Position numbers and translations under genes: made by a program. Positions 1 to 5,072 of a stretch of DNA of 5,764 nt are shown one piece after another. This DNA is from Actinomycetes bacterium. Its GTDB lineage: Bacteria; Actinomycetota; Acidimicrobiia; Acidimicrobiales; Palsa-688. Position 1 is the first letter of the stretch. Every line of letters begins with the position of its first letter. The stretch lies in assembly GCA_021846485.1 (NCBI GenBank), contig JAJZWW010000227.1, positions 1-5,764 on the forward strand, in the 5' to 3' direction. The notes beneath the pieces are model-generated. The model had not been told where the DNA came from. It was given only the letters and a program-made list of their open reading frames with translations, and did no database searches.

Positions 1-574
1 CCAGTGCCCGCAGAGGGGGACCGGCCTCGTCGAGGCGGCGCTGGAGCTCCCACACGAACAGGAGGTTGGCGAGCTTGGACTGCCCGTAGGCCGCCCAGGG
101 GCGGTAGCGGCGGCGGTCCCAGGTGAGGTCCTCCAAGTCGATGCGCCCCATCCGGTGGGCCTGGGAGGAGACGACCACCACCCGGTCGGTCAGTGCCGGG
201 AGGAGCAGGTTGGTGAGAGCGAAGTGCCCGAGGTGGTTGGTGGCGATCTGCAGCTCGAAGCCGTCGGCGCTGCGCTGGTGGGGGGTGGCCATGACCCCGG
301 CGTTGGCGACCAGCACGTCGAGCGGGCCATCCCACGATTCGGCGAATGCTCGTACCGAGGACAGCCGGGCGAGGTCGAGGTGGCGGACGTCCACCTCGCC
401 GGTCATCGCGGCGGCCACCTCCCGGCCCCTGGCCTCGTCGCGCACCGCGAGGGTGACGCGCGCTCCGTGGCGGGCCAGCTCGGCCGCGGTGACCAGCCCT
501 ATCCCGCTCGTGGCGCCGGTCACCACGATCCGCCGACCGCTCTGTTCGGGGATGTCCGTCGCGCTCCAACCCAT
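1..574 (-). CDS. Short-chain dehydrogenase/reductase (SDR), 5' part, cut by left edge
   Basis: A reading frame of 191 codons starts with ATG at 574 and runs off the left edge, so about two thirds of a roughly 300-residue SDR is present. Classical SDR landmarks appear in order. The cofactor-binding glycine motif TGATSGIG is at residues 19-26, NAGV at 91-94, and NHLGHF at 113-118 with Asn113. VVSS at 134-137 holds the catalytic Ser, and the active-site pair Tyr163/Lys167 lies in YGQSK. Family knowledge: these enzymes use NAD(P)(H) to oxidise alcohols or reduce carbonyls on small molecules in the cytoplasm. The layout resembles the retinol-dehydrogenase/protochlorophyllide-reductase-like SDRs common in actinobacteria, but the substrate cannot be told. 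The start is supported by a -10 box only 6 bases upstream and by the typical N-terminus MGWSATDIPEQSGR. The gene is divergent from the acetyltransferase gene. Confidence 0.93.
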   Translation of the reverse strand, partial: MGWSATDIPEQSGRRIVVTGATSGIGLVTAAELARHGARVTLAVRDEARGREVAAAMTGEVDVRHLDLARLSSVRAFAESWDGPLDVLVANAGVMATPHQRSADGFELQIATNHLGHFALTNLLLPALTDRVVVVSSQAHRMGRIDLEDLTWDRRRYRPWAAYGQSKLANLLFVWELQRRLDEAGPPLRAL

Positions 575-580
575 GTGGCG

Positions 581-586
581 AGGATA
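581..586 (-). promoter_or_regulatory. -10 box of the SDR gene, leaderless
   Basis: The minus strand reads TATCCT, which fits the actinobacterial TANNNT -10 consensus. Only six bases (CGCCAC) separate it from the ATG at 574, so transcription would begin at or next to the start codon. No Shine-Dalgarno sequence is present. A clear TTGAC-like -35 element is not visible. Confidence 0.55.
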
Positions 587-589
587 GGG

Positions 590-615
590 CCCCGGCGAGC
601 CGGTGGTCGCCGGGG
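590..615. repeat. 9-bp inverted repeat between divergent promoters (candidate operator)
   Basis: CCCCGGCGA at 590-598 is an exact reverse complement of TCGCCGGGG at 607-615, with an 8-base spacer. It sits just upstream of the SDR -10 box and 20 bases upstream of the -10 box facing the acetyltransferase gene, so a bound protein could affect both. No regulator is identified. In DNA this GC-rich such a dyad could also arise by chance. Confidence 0.4.
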
Positions 616-635
616 TGGGGACGGCCGGGGACCGT

Positions 636-641
636 TACGAT
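636..641 (+). promoter_or_regulatory. -10 box facing the acetyltransferase gene
   Basis: TACGAT matches TANNNT. Its last base is 8 bases before an ATG at 650 and 43 bases before the acetyltransferase ATG at 685. The predicted transcription start is therefore around 648-650. No good -35 element is seen. Confidence 0.45.
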
Positions 642-649
642 CGCGGCCG

Positions 650-688
650 ATGGTTGCCCGCCGCCCAAGGTCCTCTGGGGCCCGATGA
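650..688 (+). CDS. Possible 12-residue leader peptide
   Basis: ATG at 650 opens a frame encoding MVARRPRSSGAR and stopping at TGA 686-688. That stop overlaps the downstream acetyltransferase start as ATGA. The ATG lies at the expected start point of a transcript from the -10 box at 636-641, so it could be translated leaderless. It could then deliver ribosomes to the downstream start, whose own Shine-Dalgarno candidate (AAGG at 667-670) is 14 bases away and weak. The peptide matches no attenuator class I know. The ORF is very short and could be chance. Confidence 0.25.
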   Translation: MVARRPRSSGAR

Positions 689-1305
689 GCTGGGGGGCCC
701 ATCGGGCGGTGCCCCTCGAGTTGTCCGGCCGTCGTGTCCTGCTGCGACCCCTGGTCGTGGCCGACTTCGAGGCGTGGCGGGAGGTGCGCCGTCGGAGCAG
801 GGACTGGCTGGTCAAGTGGGAGCCCCGGTCGCTGCCGGGGCAACCCGACGCCACCTCCGACCGGCGGGTGTTCGCCGCCCGTTGCGGGGCGCGCGAGCGG
901 GAGCGCCAGCTCGGCACCGGCTACGGGTTCGGGGTGTTCGTCGAGGATCGCTTTGCCGGGGAGATCAACCTGTCCTCGGTGCAGCGGGGTCCTTACCAGA
1001 ACGCCTATGTCGGCTACTGGATCGACCAGGCGATGGCCGGCCACGGCTACACGCCGGAGGCCTTCGTAGTCGTCGCCCGGTTCGCGTTCGAGGACCTCGC
1101 GCTCCACCGGCTCCAGGCGTCGATCATCCCTCGCAATGCCGCGAGCCGCCGGGTGGTCGAGAAGCTCGGGCTGCGCGACGAGGGTGTCGCGGTGCGCTAC
1201 CTGGAGATCGACGGGGTGTGGGAGGACCACGTCCGCTACGCCATCACCGCCGAGGAGTGGGCGCAGCGCGCCGAGGCCTACCGGCGGGACTGGCTGGCCT
1301 CGTGA
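685..1305 (+). CDS. RimJ/RimL-type GNAT N-acetyltransferase
   Basis: This 206-residue protein has the usual length and layout of ribosomal-protein N-terminal alanine acetyltransferases. These transfer acetyl from acetyl-CoA to a protein alpha-amine. Visible landmarks are the N-terminal strand around LSGRRVLLRPL (13-23), SRDWLVKWEP (38-47), and GEINLS (92-97). The strand YVGYWID (108-114) is followed by the acetyl-CoA loop region QAMAGHGYTPEA (115-126). HRLQASIIPRNAASRRVVEKLGL at 141-163 is the conserved C-terminal signature. The true target may be a ribosomal protein or another substrate; paralogues acetylate antibiotics or amino acids, so no gene symbol is given. The ATG at 685 has a weak ribosome site. 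A GTG at codon 9 is an alternative start. The last 28 bases overlap the convergent sodX gene. Confidence 0.9.
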   Translation: MSWGAHRAVPLELSGRRVLLRPLVVADFEAWREVRRRSRDWLVKWEPRSLPGQPDATSDRRVFAARCGARERERQLGTGYGFGVFVEDRFAGEINLSSVQRGPYQNAYVGYWIDQAMAGHGYTPEAFVVVARFAFEDLALHRLQASIIPRNAASRRVVEKLGLRDEGVAVRYLEIDGVWEDHVRYAITAEEWAQRAEAYRRDWLAS

Positions 1306-1664
1306 GCCGAGCCGAGCCTGCCCACCCTGTCGGCAGGGGCGTAGCGGTAGCGGACCCTGCCGAGCAGTGACGACGCAGGTACCGGCCCGAAGTGCCGGCT
1401 GTCGGTGCTCGCCGCGGCGTTGTCCCCGAGGACGGCGAGCCCCGACGGCCCTACTTGCGCCACCCGCTTGACGAGGACCCGCTCGGGCTCCCGAGGGTCG
1501 ACGAGGGCGACGATCTCGCCGGGCCGGGCCCGCCGGGAGCGCACCACCAGCAGGTGGTCACCGGCCTGCAGTGTCGGGGTCATGGAGCCCCCGCGGACCA
1601 CGACCCGCCGCGGCCGCCACCACCACCACACAGCCGACGCCATCGCCGTCGCCCCGGACGCCAC
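1278..1664 (-). CDS. sodX: Nickel-type superoxide dismutase maturation protease (S24/S26 family)
   Basis: This is a small membrane-anchored serine protease of the signal-peptidase fold. Family knowledge: it removes the N-terminal propeptide of nickel SOD so that nickel can bind. With the GTG at 1664 it has 128 residues. A short hydrophobic segment including four consecutive Trp (13-16) is followed by RGGSMTPTL with the nucleophile Ser27. LVKRVA carries the general-base Lys66, and GDN at 80-82 leads into STDSRHFGPVP (86-96). The gene is divergent from sodN, which strongly supports the role. The GTG at 1664 is preferred because AGGG lies 5 bases upstream. The in-frame GTG at 1715 would give a fuller membrane segment, but it has no ribosome site and lies almost in the sodN leader. 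ATG 1643 is also possible. The 3' end overlaps the acetyltransferase gene. Confidence 0.9.
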   Translation of the reverse strand: MASGATAMASAVWWWWRPRRVVVRGGSMTPTLQAGDHLLVVRSRRARPGEIVALVDPREPERVLVKRVAQVGPSGLAVLGDNAAASTDSRHFGPVPASSLLGRVRYRYAPADRVGRLGSAHEASQSRR

Positions 1665-1696
1665 GAGCGCCCTGCAGAGCCGCCGGGGGCGATGGG

Positions 1697-1702
1697 TAGG
1701 GT
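1697..1702 (+). promoter_or_regulatory. -10 box of sodN
   Basis: TAGGGT matches TANNNT and would give a leader of roughly 32 bases before the sodN ATG. No convincing -35 element lies 16-19 bases upstream. No nickel- or zinc-responsive Fur-family (Nur/Zur) box could be recognised by eye. Confidence 0.4.
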
Positions 1703-1726
1703 TAGCTCCGACCACGCACCACTACC

Positions 1727-1732
1727 AAGGAG
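1727..1732 (+). promoter_or_regulatory. Shine-Dalgarno site of sodN
   Basis: AAGGAG lies 8 bases before the ATG at 1741. It is the best ribosome site in the window and fixes the sodN start. The longer in-frame extension further upstream is antisense to sodX and not needed. Confidence 0.8.
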
Positions 1733-1740
1733 TGCCTGCC

Positions 1741-2157
1741 ATGACCGTCGTGTCCCGTGTGCTCGGCTTCGCCGACTGTGTTCGCGTCCCGGCCGCAGCC
1801 CACGCCCACTGCGACCTGCCCTGCGGCGTGTACGACCCCGCCCAGGCCCGGATCGAGGCCGAGTCCGTGAAGGGCTGCATGGAGAAGTTCAACGCGTCCG
1901 ACGACGCGACGTTCAAGACCCGCGCGGTGCTCATCAAGGAGGAGCGGGCCGAGCTGGTCAAGCACCACCTGTGGGTCCTCTGGACCGACTACTTCAAGCA
2001 GCCCCACCTCGAGGCCTACCCGCAGCTCCACGAGCTGTTCTGGAAGGCGACCAAGGCGGCCGGGGAGGCCAAGAAGACCAACGACGTCGCAGTCGCCGAC
2101 GACCTGCTCGCCCAGATCGCCGAGATCGACCGGATCTTCTGGGAGACCAAGAAGTAG
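1741..2157 (+). CDS. sodN: Nickel superoxide dismutase, SodN
   Basis: SodN converts superoxide to oxygen and hydrogen peroxide at a nickel centre. The 138-residue precursor contains the diagnostic nickel hook HCDLPCGVYDPAQARIEA from residue 23. After cleavage between Ala22 and His23, His23 becomes mature His1 (axial ligand), while Cys24 and Cys28 are mature Cys2 and Cys6. The mature part is 116 residues, nearly the length of the Streptomyces enzyme. The rest fits the four-helix hexamer-forming fold, including IKEERAELVKHH, WTDYFKQPH and the C-terminal IDRIFWETKK. The propeptide is 22 residues, longer than the about 14 I recall for Streptomyces, and ends in A-H-A. There are extra cysteines at residue 13 (propeptide) and 46 (mature 24). 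The enzyme is expected to act in the cytoplasm. The divergent neighbour sodX supplies maturation. Confidence 0.97.
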   Translation: MTVVSRVLGFADCVRVPAAAHAHCDLPCGVYDPAQARIEAESVKGCMEKFNASDDATFKTRAVLIKEERAELVKHHLWVLWTDYFKQPHLEAYPQLHELFWKATKAAGEAKKTNDVAVADDLLAQIAEIDRIFWETKK

Positions 2158-2175
2158 CTGCCCTGGAGGGAGCGG

Positions 2176-2215
2176 AGCGGCCCGGGCGGGGGACTCAGGT
2201 CCCTACCGGGCCGCT
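2176..2215. terminator. Hairpin between convergent genes, probable bidirectional terminator
   Basis: AGCGGCCCGG (2176-2185) pairs perfectly with CCGGGCCGCT (2206-2215). A second 5-bp stem, GGGAC/GTCCC (2190-2194 and 2199-2203), lies inside the loop. It starts 18 bases after the sodN stop and includes the last codons of the convergent L,D-transpeptidase gene. There is no U-run on either strand, so it would be a GC-rich, non-canonical terminator of the kind common in actinobacteria. Confidence 0.6.
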
Positions 2216-3580
2216 GCTCACGTCCACCAGGACCCCGTAGCTGTCGTAGCCCTGGGAGGAGCTCCAGAGCGTGCCGGCGTTGGAGATCGGCAGCTCGACA
2301 CAGCCGTTGCTCTGGGGGAAGCCGTAGTTGGCCCGCGGGTAGCCGTGCACCGCGTCACCCTCGTAGAAGTAGCTGACCCACGAGACGGGCACGGCGTACT
2401 TGGTGCCGTTGACGTTGGTGCCCCTCATGATCTGGTGGGCGTAGCGCAGGTACACCGGGTACAGGCCGGGAGGGGTGACGGCCCCCGGCACCCCGGTGTT
2501 GGCGAGGGTCGTGAACACGAACTTCCCGGCCGACCACACCTTCAGGTACTCGGTGCCGGTCTCGTTGACCATCAGGAAGTTGTAGGGGTGCGGGTCCACC
2601 TTGCGGGCGGCGACATCGGCCAGCAGCGCCTTCCACACCCGGATCCCGGGGATCCCGTCGACGGCGAGGCCGTTGTCCGCCTCGAAGGCCATGACCGCAC
2701 CCTTGGTGAGCACGTTGGCCTGGCCCGGTACCCACGCAGCTGCCAGGTCGTGGGGGATGTTGGGGTAGGCCCAGCTCAAGGTCCCGGGCTGCGGCGAGGT
2801 GCTGATGGCGTCGGCCTGCCTCGGCTCTTGGTCCAAGGCGGGCACTGTCGTGGTCGTCGAGGTGGTGGTGGTGCTCGCAGCGGCGGTGGTGGTGCTGGTC
2901 TTGGCGACGGTGGTCGAGGCGGCGGTGGTCGTCGAGGCGGCGGTGGTGCTCGAAGAGCCCGACGTCTTCGTGGTGTAGGCCGCCGCGCTGGCGGGGGTCG
3001 ACGGCTGGAAGTCGAAGGGCAGGTAGTGGAGCTCGCTGAGCAGCTCCTGGAGGCGCAGGTACGAGCCGGTGGCCACCTTGTAGTGGAGCTGGTAGCTGCT
3101 CGACAGGGCGACCGCCCGGCCACCCTCGATGGCCTTCACCCCCTGCGGGACGGTGACCACCTCGTCGGTCGAGGGTATGTAACCCCCGGTCGGGTGGAAG
3201 GTGAGCTTCGCGCCGCTCTGGGTCCAGTGGCCGGCTACCGGGGGCTCCAGCTTCGGTTGCACCGGCGTGGCAAGGGGCGCGGAGAAGTCGATGGTGATCG
3301 CGCCGTCGGTCGACAGGGACCCAGAGGGTGCGGGGTTGACCGAGGCGACCGTGAGGGCGGCGGGGGCTGTCGACGTCGCACCGGAGCCGGTCCCCGTGGT
3401 GGTCGACGCCTTCTCCGAGCCCCCAGGGTGGGCCGCGGCGCCGGGGGTGGGGAGCGCGCCGCAGGCCGCCAGGGCGGCCATCAGCCCGGCGACGGCCAGC
3501 GCCGAACCGCCGAGGACGGCCCTGCGCGGGTGCGCATCGCGCTTGTTGTTGCCTGACTTCTTCCTGTGGGCTGACGCCAC
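2195..3580 (-). CDS. Secreted lipoprotein L,D-transpeptidase (YkuD domain) with peptidoglycan-binding region
   Basis: The 461-residue protein is expected outside the membrane, making or editing 3-3 peptidoglycan cross-links. A GTG at 3580 is preceded by GGAG at 5-base spacing. Residues 1-41 form a long basic n-region, a twin Arg (RRAVLGG, 19-25), a hydrophobic stretch and the lipobox LAAC with Cys40. An Ala/Ser/Thr/Gly linker follows. Residues 76-170 look like a beta-sandwich Ig-like (Big_5-type) domain. LRLQELLSELHYLPF (175-189) resembles helix 1 of a PG_binding_1 domain, and its remainder (AVMAFEADNGLAVDGIPG, 295-312) comes only after a Thr/Ser/Ala-rich stretch. The YkuD domain spans about 331-455, with His412 in HGYP and the nucleophile Cys427 in QSNGCVELP. 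SNGC replaces the usual SHGC. In-frame sequence upstream of 3580 runs into the transporter gene and lacks coding character. Confidence 0.9.
   Translation of the reverse strand: MASAHRKKSGNNKRDAHPRRAVLGGSALAVAGLMAALAACGALPTPGAAAHPGGSEKASTTTGTGSGATSTAPAALTVASVNPAPSGSLSTDGAITIDFSAPLATPVQPKLEPPVAGHWTQSGAKLTFHPTGGYIPSTDEVVTVPQGVKAIEGGRAVALSSSYQLHYKVATGSYLRLQELLSELHYLPFDFQPSTPASAAAYTTKTSGSSSTTAASTTTAASTTVAKTSTTTAAASTTTTSTTTTVPALDQEPRQADAISTSPQPGTLSWAYPNIPHDLAAAWVPGQANVLTKGAVMAFEADNGLAVDGIPGIRVWKALLADVAARKVDPHPYNFLMVNETGTEYLKVWSAGKFVFTTLANTGVPGAVTPPGLYPVYLRYAHQIMRGTNVNGTKYAVPVSWVSYFYEGDAVHGYPRANYGFPQSNGCVELPISNAGTLWSSSQGYDSYGVLVDVSSGPVGT
2843..2974 (-). repeat. Low-complexity Thr/Ser/Ala linker inside the L,D-transpeptidase gene
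   Basis: Residues about 203-246 are almost only Thr, Ser, Ala and a few Val/Lys, built from repeats such as TTAAS and STTT. In the DNA this appears as GGTGGTGGT and GGTCGTCGAGG repeats; the latter occurs at 2852-2862 and 2927-2937. It is likely a flexible linker, and this DNA type is prone to length change. Confidence 0.75.
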
Positions 3581-3585
3581 TGTTG

Positions 3586-3590
3586 CTCCG
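3586..3590 (-). promoter_or_regulatory. Shine-Dalgarno site of the L,D-transpeptidase gene
   Basis: The minus strand reads CGGAG followed by CAACA and then the GTG at 3580. It decides the start in place of the long upstream extension of the frame. Confidence 0.6.
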
Positions 3591-3641
3591 GAGGGTCCGA
3601 GGGGAGAGGGGGCTCTTCCCGCCGTTGCTGCTCCGAGGCCA

Positions 3642-3647
3642 ATGCTA
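3642..3647 (-). promoter_or_regulatory. Possible -10 box of the L,D-transpeptidase gene
   Basis: The minus strand reads TAGCAT, which fits TANNNT, giving a leader of about 55 bases. There is no convincing -35 element. If this is the promoter, the repeats at 3668-3701 and 3790-3823 lie upstream as possible operator sites rather than in the mRNA leader. Confidence 0.3.
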
Positions 3648-3667
3648 CCGGGCGCGTCCGGGGTCGC

Positions 3668-3701
3668 CCAGGCGGGCACCCGGGCCGCCTGGCGTGATCC
3701 G
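3668..3701. repeat. 34-bp direct repeat, copy near the L,D-transpeptidase gene
   Basis: This copy matches 3790-3823 at 27 of 34 positions without gaps. The two share GGGCACCCGGG in the middle and GTGATCCG at one end. It also contains a perfect inverted repeat, CCAGGCGG (3668-3675) and CCGCCTGG (3685-3692), around a 9-base loop. Flanking bases of the two copies do not align. Confidence 0.5.
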
Positions 3702-3759
3702 GCGGAACCGGCAATACTGCGCGAACCGTCACAGCTGCCCCTGTGTCGGTCGTTGCCCA

Positions 3760-3794
3760 GCCGGTCCCTGCCCTGCCCCTTGGCGGGGACCGGC
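3760..3794. terminator. 9-bp hairpin downstream of the transporter gene
   Basis: GCCGGTCCC (3760-3768) pairs perfectly with GGGACCGGC (3786-3794) around a 17-base loop. It lies 52-86 bases after the transporter stop on the minus strand and could end that transcript, though no U-run follows. It overlaps the distal 34-bp repeat copy by five bases. A smaller dyad, CACAG-N6-CTGTG, is at 3730-3745. Confidence 0.4.
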
Positions 3795-3823
3795 CGGGCA
3801 CCCGGGTCGCGCGAGGTGATCCG
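3790..3823. repeat. 34-bp direct repeat, copy near the transporter 3' end
   Basis: This copy is the partner of 3668-3701 with an offset of 122 bases and seven mismatches. Unlike the other copy it does not keep the perfect inner dyad. Together with the hairpin at 3760-3794 it makes the 265-base gap between the two genes unusually structured. No transposase, attachment site or known riboswitch consensus was recognised. Confidence 0.5.
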
Positions 3824-3845
3824 CCTGTCCTGCAGGCTGGCTCTT

Positions 3846-5051
3846 TCAGTGCCTGGCCGGGGCTCTCCCCTGGGGCGATGCGGGGGCCAGCCGGTCGAGC
3901 CCGATCCCGGTCGCGGTGACCGCGACGGCAAGGACGGTGATCGCCGGCCCGAGGACCCCGAGCCCGCCGGCGCCGATGAGCGCGCCGATGACCGCCGAGA
4001 GGCCGGCACCCCCCGCCGCAGCTGCTCCCACCTGCCAAGCGATGGCGTGTTGGGCACGCCGGTCACCCAGGCGCGCGGGGGTCAGCGCCACGAGCGCCGG
4101 GAAGACGCCGGCGAGGGCGCCACCGAGCACGGCGAAGGCCACGAGCGTCGCCACGACCCCCGGCTGCCACCAGATGACCGCAGTGGCGACCACCGCGGTC
4201 GCGGTGCCGACCCGCACCACGCTCTGGTGGCGGGGAGGGCGGGGCACGACAGCCAGGCCGATGCGCACCACGGTCAACGCCGACCAGTAGCCGAAGGTCG
4301 CCAGGCCCGCCGTGGCCGCTGGCAGGTGGAGGTGGATCCGGTTGAAGGTGGTCTCCCATTGCCCGGCGCCGACCTCGAGGCCGGTGTAGAGGAAGAACAC
4401 CACGATGCCCGCGGTCACCGCTCCCCTGCGGGGACCCGGGTCGGTCGGCGGTGGCGGGACGCCCGGAGCTCCTCGCGCAGGGCCCTTCCGAGGCGAGGGG
4501 CGGCGCGACAGCGCCCAGAGCACGGCGAGGGCCGCGTCCACCGCGAGCAGGACCAGGTAGGCGGGACGCCAGGACCCGGTGACGACGGCAACGGTGACCA
4601 CCAGTGGGCCGAGGGCGGTGCCCACGCCGTAGAAGCCGTGGAGCAGGTTGAGCAGTCGCCGCCGGCCGGAGAGACCGACGACGGTGTTGAGGCCGCCGTC
4701 GACGACGCCGGCAGCCAGGCCGAACATCACGGCCACCGCGACGAGGACCCCGAAGCCGGGCGAGACCGCGAAGCCCACCGACGCCCCTGCGCCGCAGGCG
4801 AGGCCAGCGGCGAACAGCCAGCTCGCGGGCAGGCGTCTGACCAGGGCTCCCACGAACGCCGCCACCGCCACCGCCCCAGACGTCGACGCCAGCAGCACCA
4901 ACCCGAGGTCGGCGACCGGCACATGGAAGCTGCGGTGCATGGACGGCCACGCGGTGCCGAGCATCCCGTCGGGCAGTCCGAGGGAGACGAAGGTCGCCAG
5001 CGCGAGACCATCCCCGAGGCCGCGGCGGCGAGCGAGGGCCGGGGTGGGCAA
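3846..5051 (-). CDS. Major facilitator superfamily transporter, 12 TM
   Basis: The 401-residue integral membrane protein has twelve hydrophobic segments. Six are in the first half (TM1 about 15-37 through TM6 about 160-180). A charged, Pro-rich cytoplasmic loop follows (about 183-213, ending in PGPRRG), then six more. GLPDGMLGTAWPSM in TM1, GVVDGGLNTVVG in TM4 and LLHGFYGVGTALGP in TM5 are typical of the sugar-permease/efflux-like MFS group in which TM4 carries a DxGLN motif. The usual loop 2-3 motif GxxxDR is degenerate here (GALVRRL). Substrate and direction are unknown. The only plausible start before TM1 is TTG at 5051, which lacks a ribosome site and lies 21 bases after the stop of the small upstream gene. 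Translation by coupling is therefore likely. Confidence 0.88.
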   Translation of the reverse strand: MPTPALARRRGLGDGLALATFVSLGLPDGMLGTAWPSMHRSFHVPVADLGLVLLASTSGAVAVAAFVGALVRRLPASWLFAAGLACGAGASVGFAVSPGFGVLVAVAVMFGLAAGVVDGGLNTVVGLSGRRRLLNLLHGFYGVGTALGPLVVTVAVVTGSWRPAYLVLLAVDAALAVLWALSRRPSPRKGPARGAPGVPPPPTDPGPRRGAVTAGIVVFFLYTGLEVGAGQWETTFNRIHLHLPAATAGLATFGYWSALTVVRIGLAVVPRPPRHQSVVRVGTATAVVATAVIWWQPGVVATLVAFAVLGGALAGVFPALVALTPARLGDRRAQHAIAWQVGAAAAGGAGLSAVIGALIGAGGLGVLGPAITVLAVAVTATGIGLDRLAPASPQGRAPARH

Positions 5052-5072
5052 GGCGGCCGGGTGCCGGGGTCT

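Noticed and set aside
520..1230. Long minus-strand frame opposite the acetyltransferase gene
   Set aside because: It has no family features and overlaps two well-supported genes (the SDR and the acetyltransferase).
1405..1740. N-terminal extension of the nickel SOD frame
   Set aside because: It is antisense to sodX. The AAGGAG before ATG 1741 and the known size of nickel SOD precursors set the start.
2345..3556. A 403-codon plus-strand open frame rich in Gly and Arg
   Set aside because: It is the mirror of the L,D-transpeptidase gene; the Gly runs come from its Thr/Ser/Ala codons.
3700..3760. GAACC and CAGCTG strings recalling c-di-AMP or cobalamin riboswitches
   Set aside because: The best resemblance is on the plus strand, which leads into antisense sequence, and the conserved core elements are incomplete.
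3581..4066. N-terminal extension of the L,D-transpeptidase frame up to 4066
   Set aside because: It overlaps the transporter gene, has Ser/Arg/Pro-rich shadow composition, and the GTG at 3580 with a ribosome site and signal peptide explains the start.
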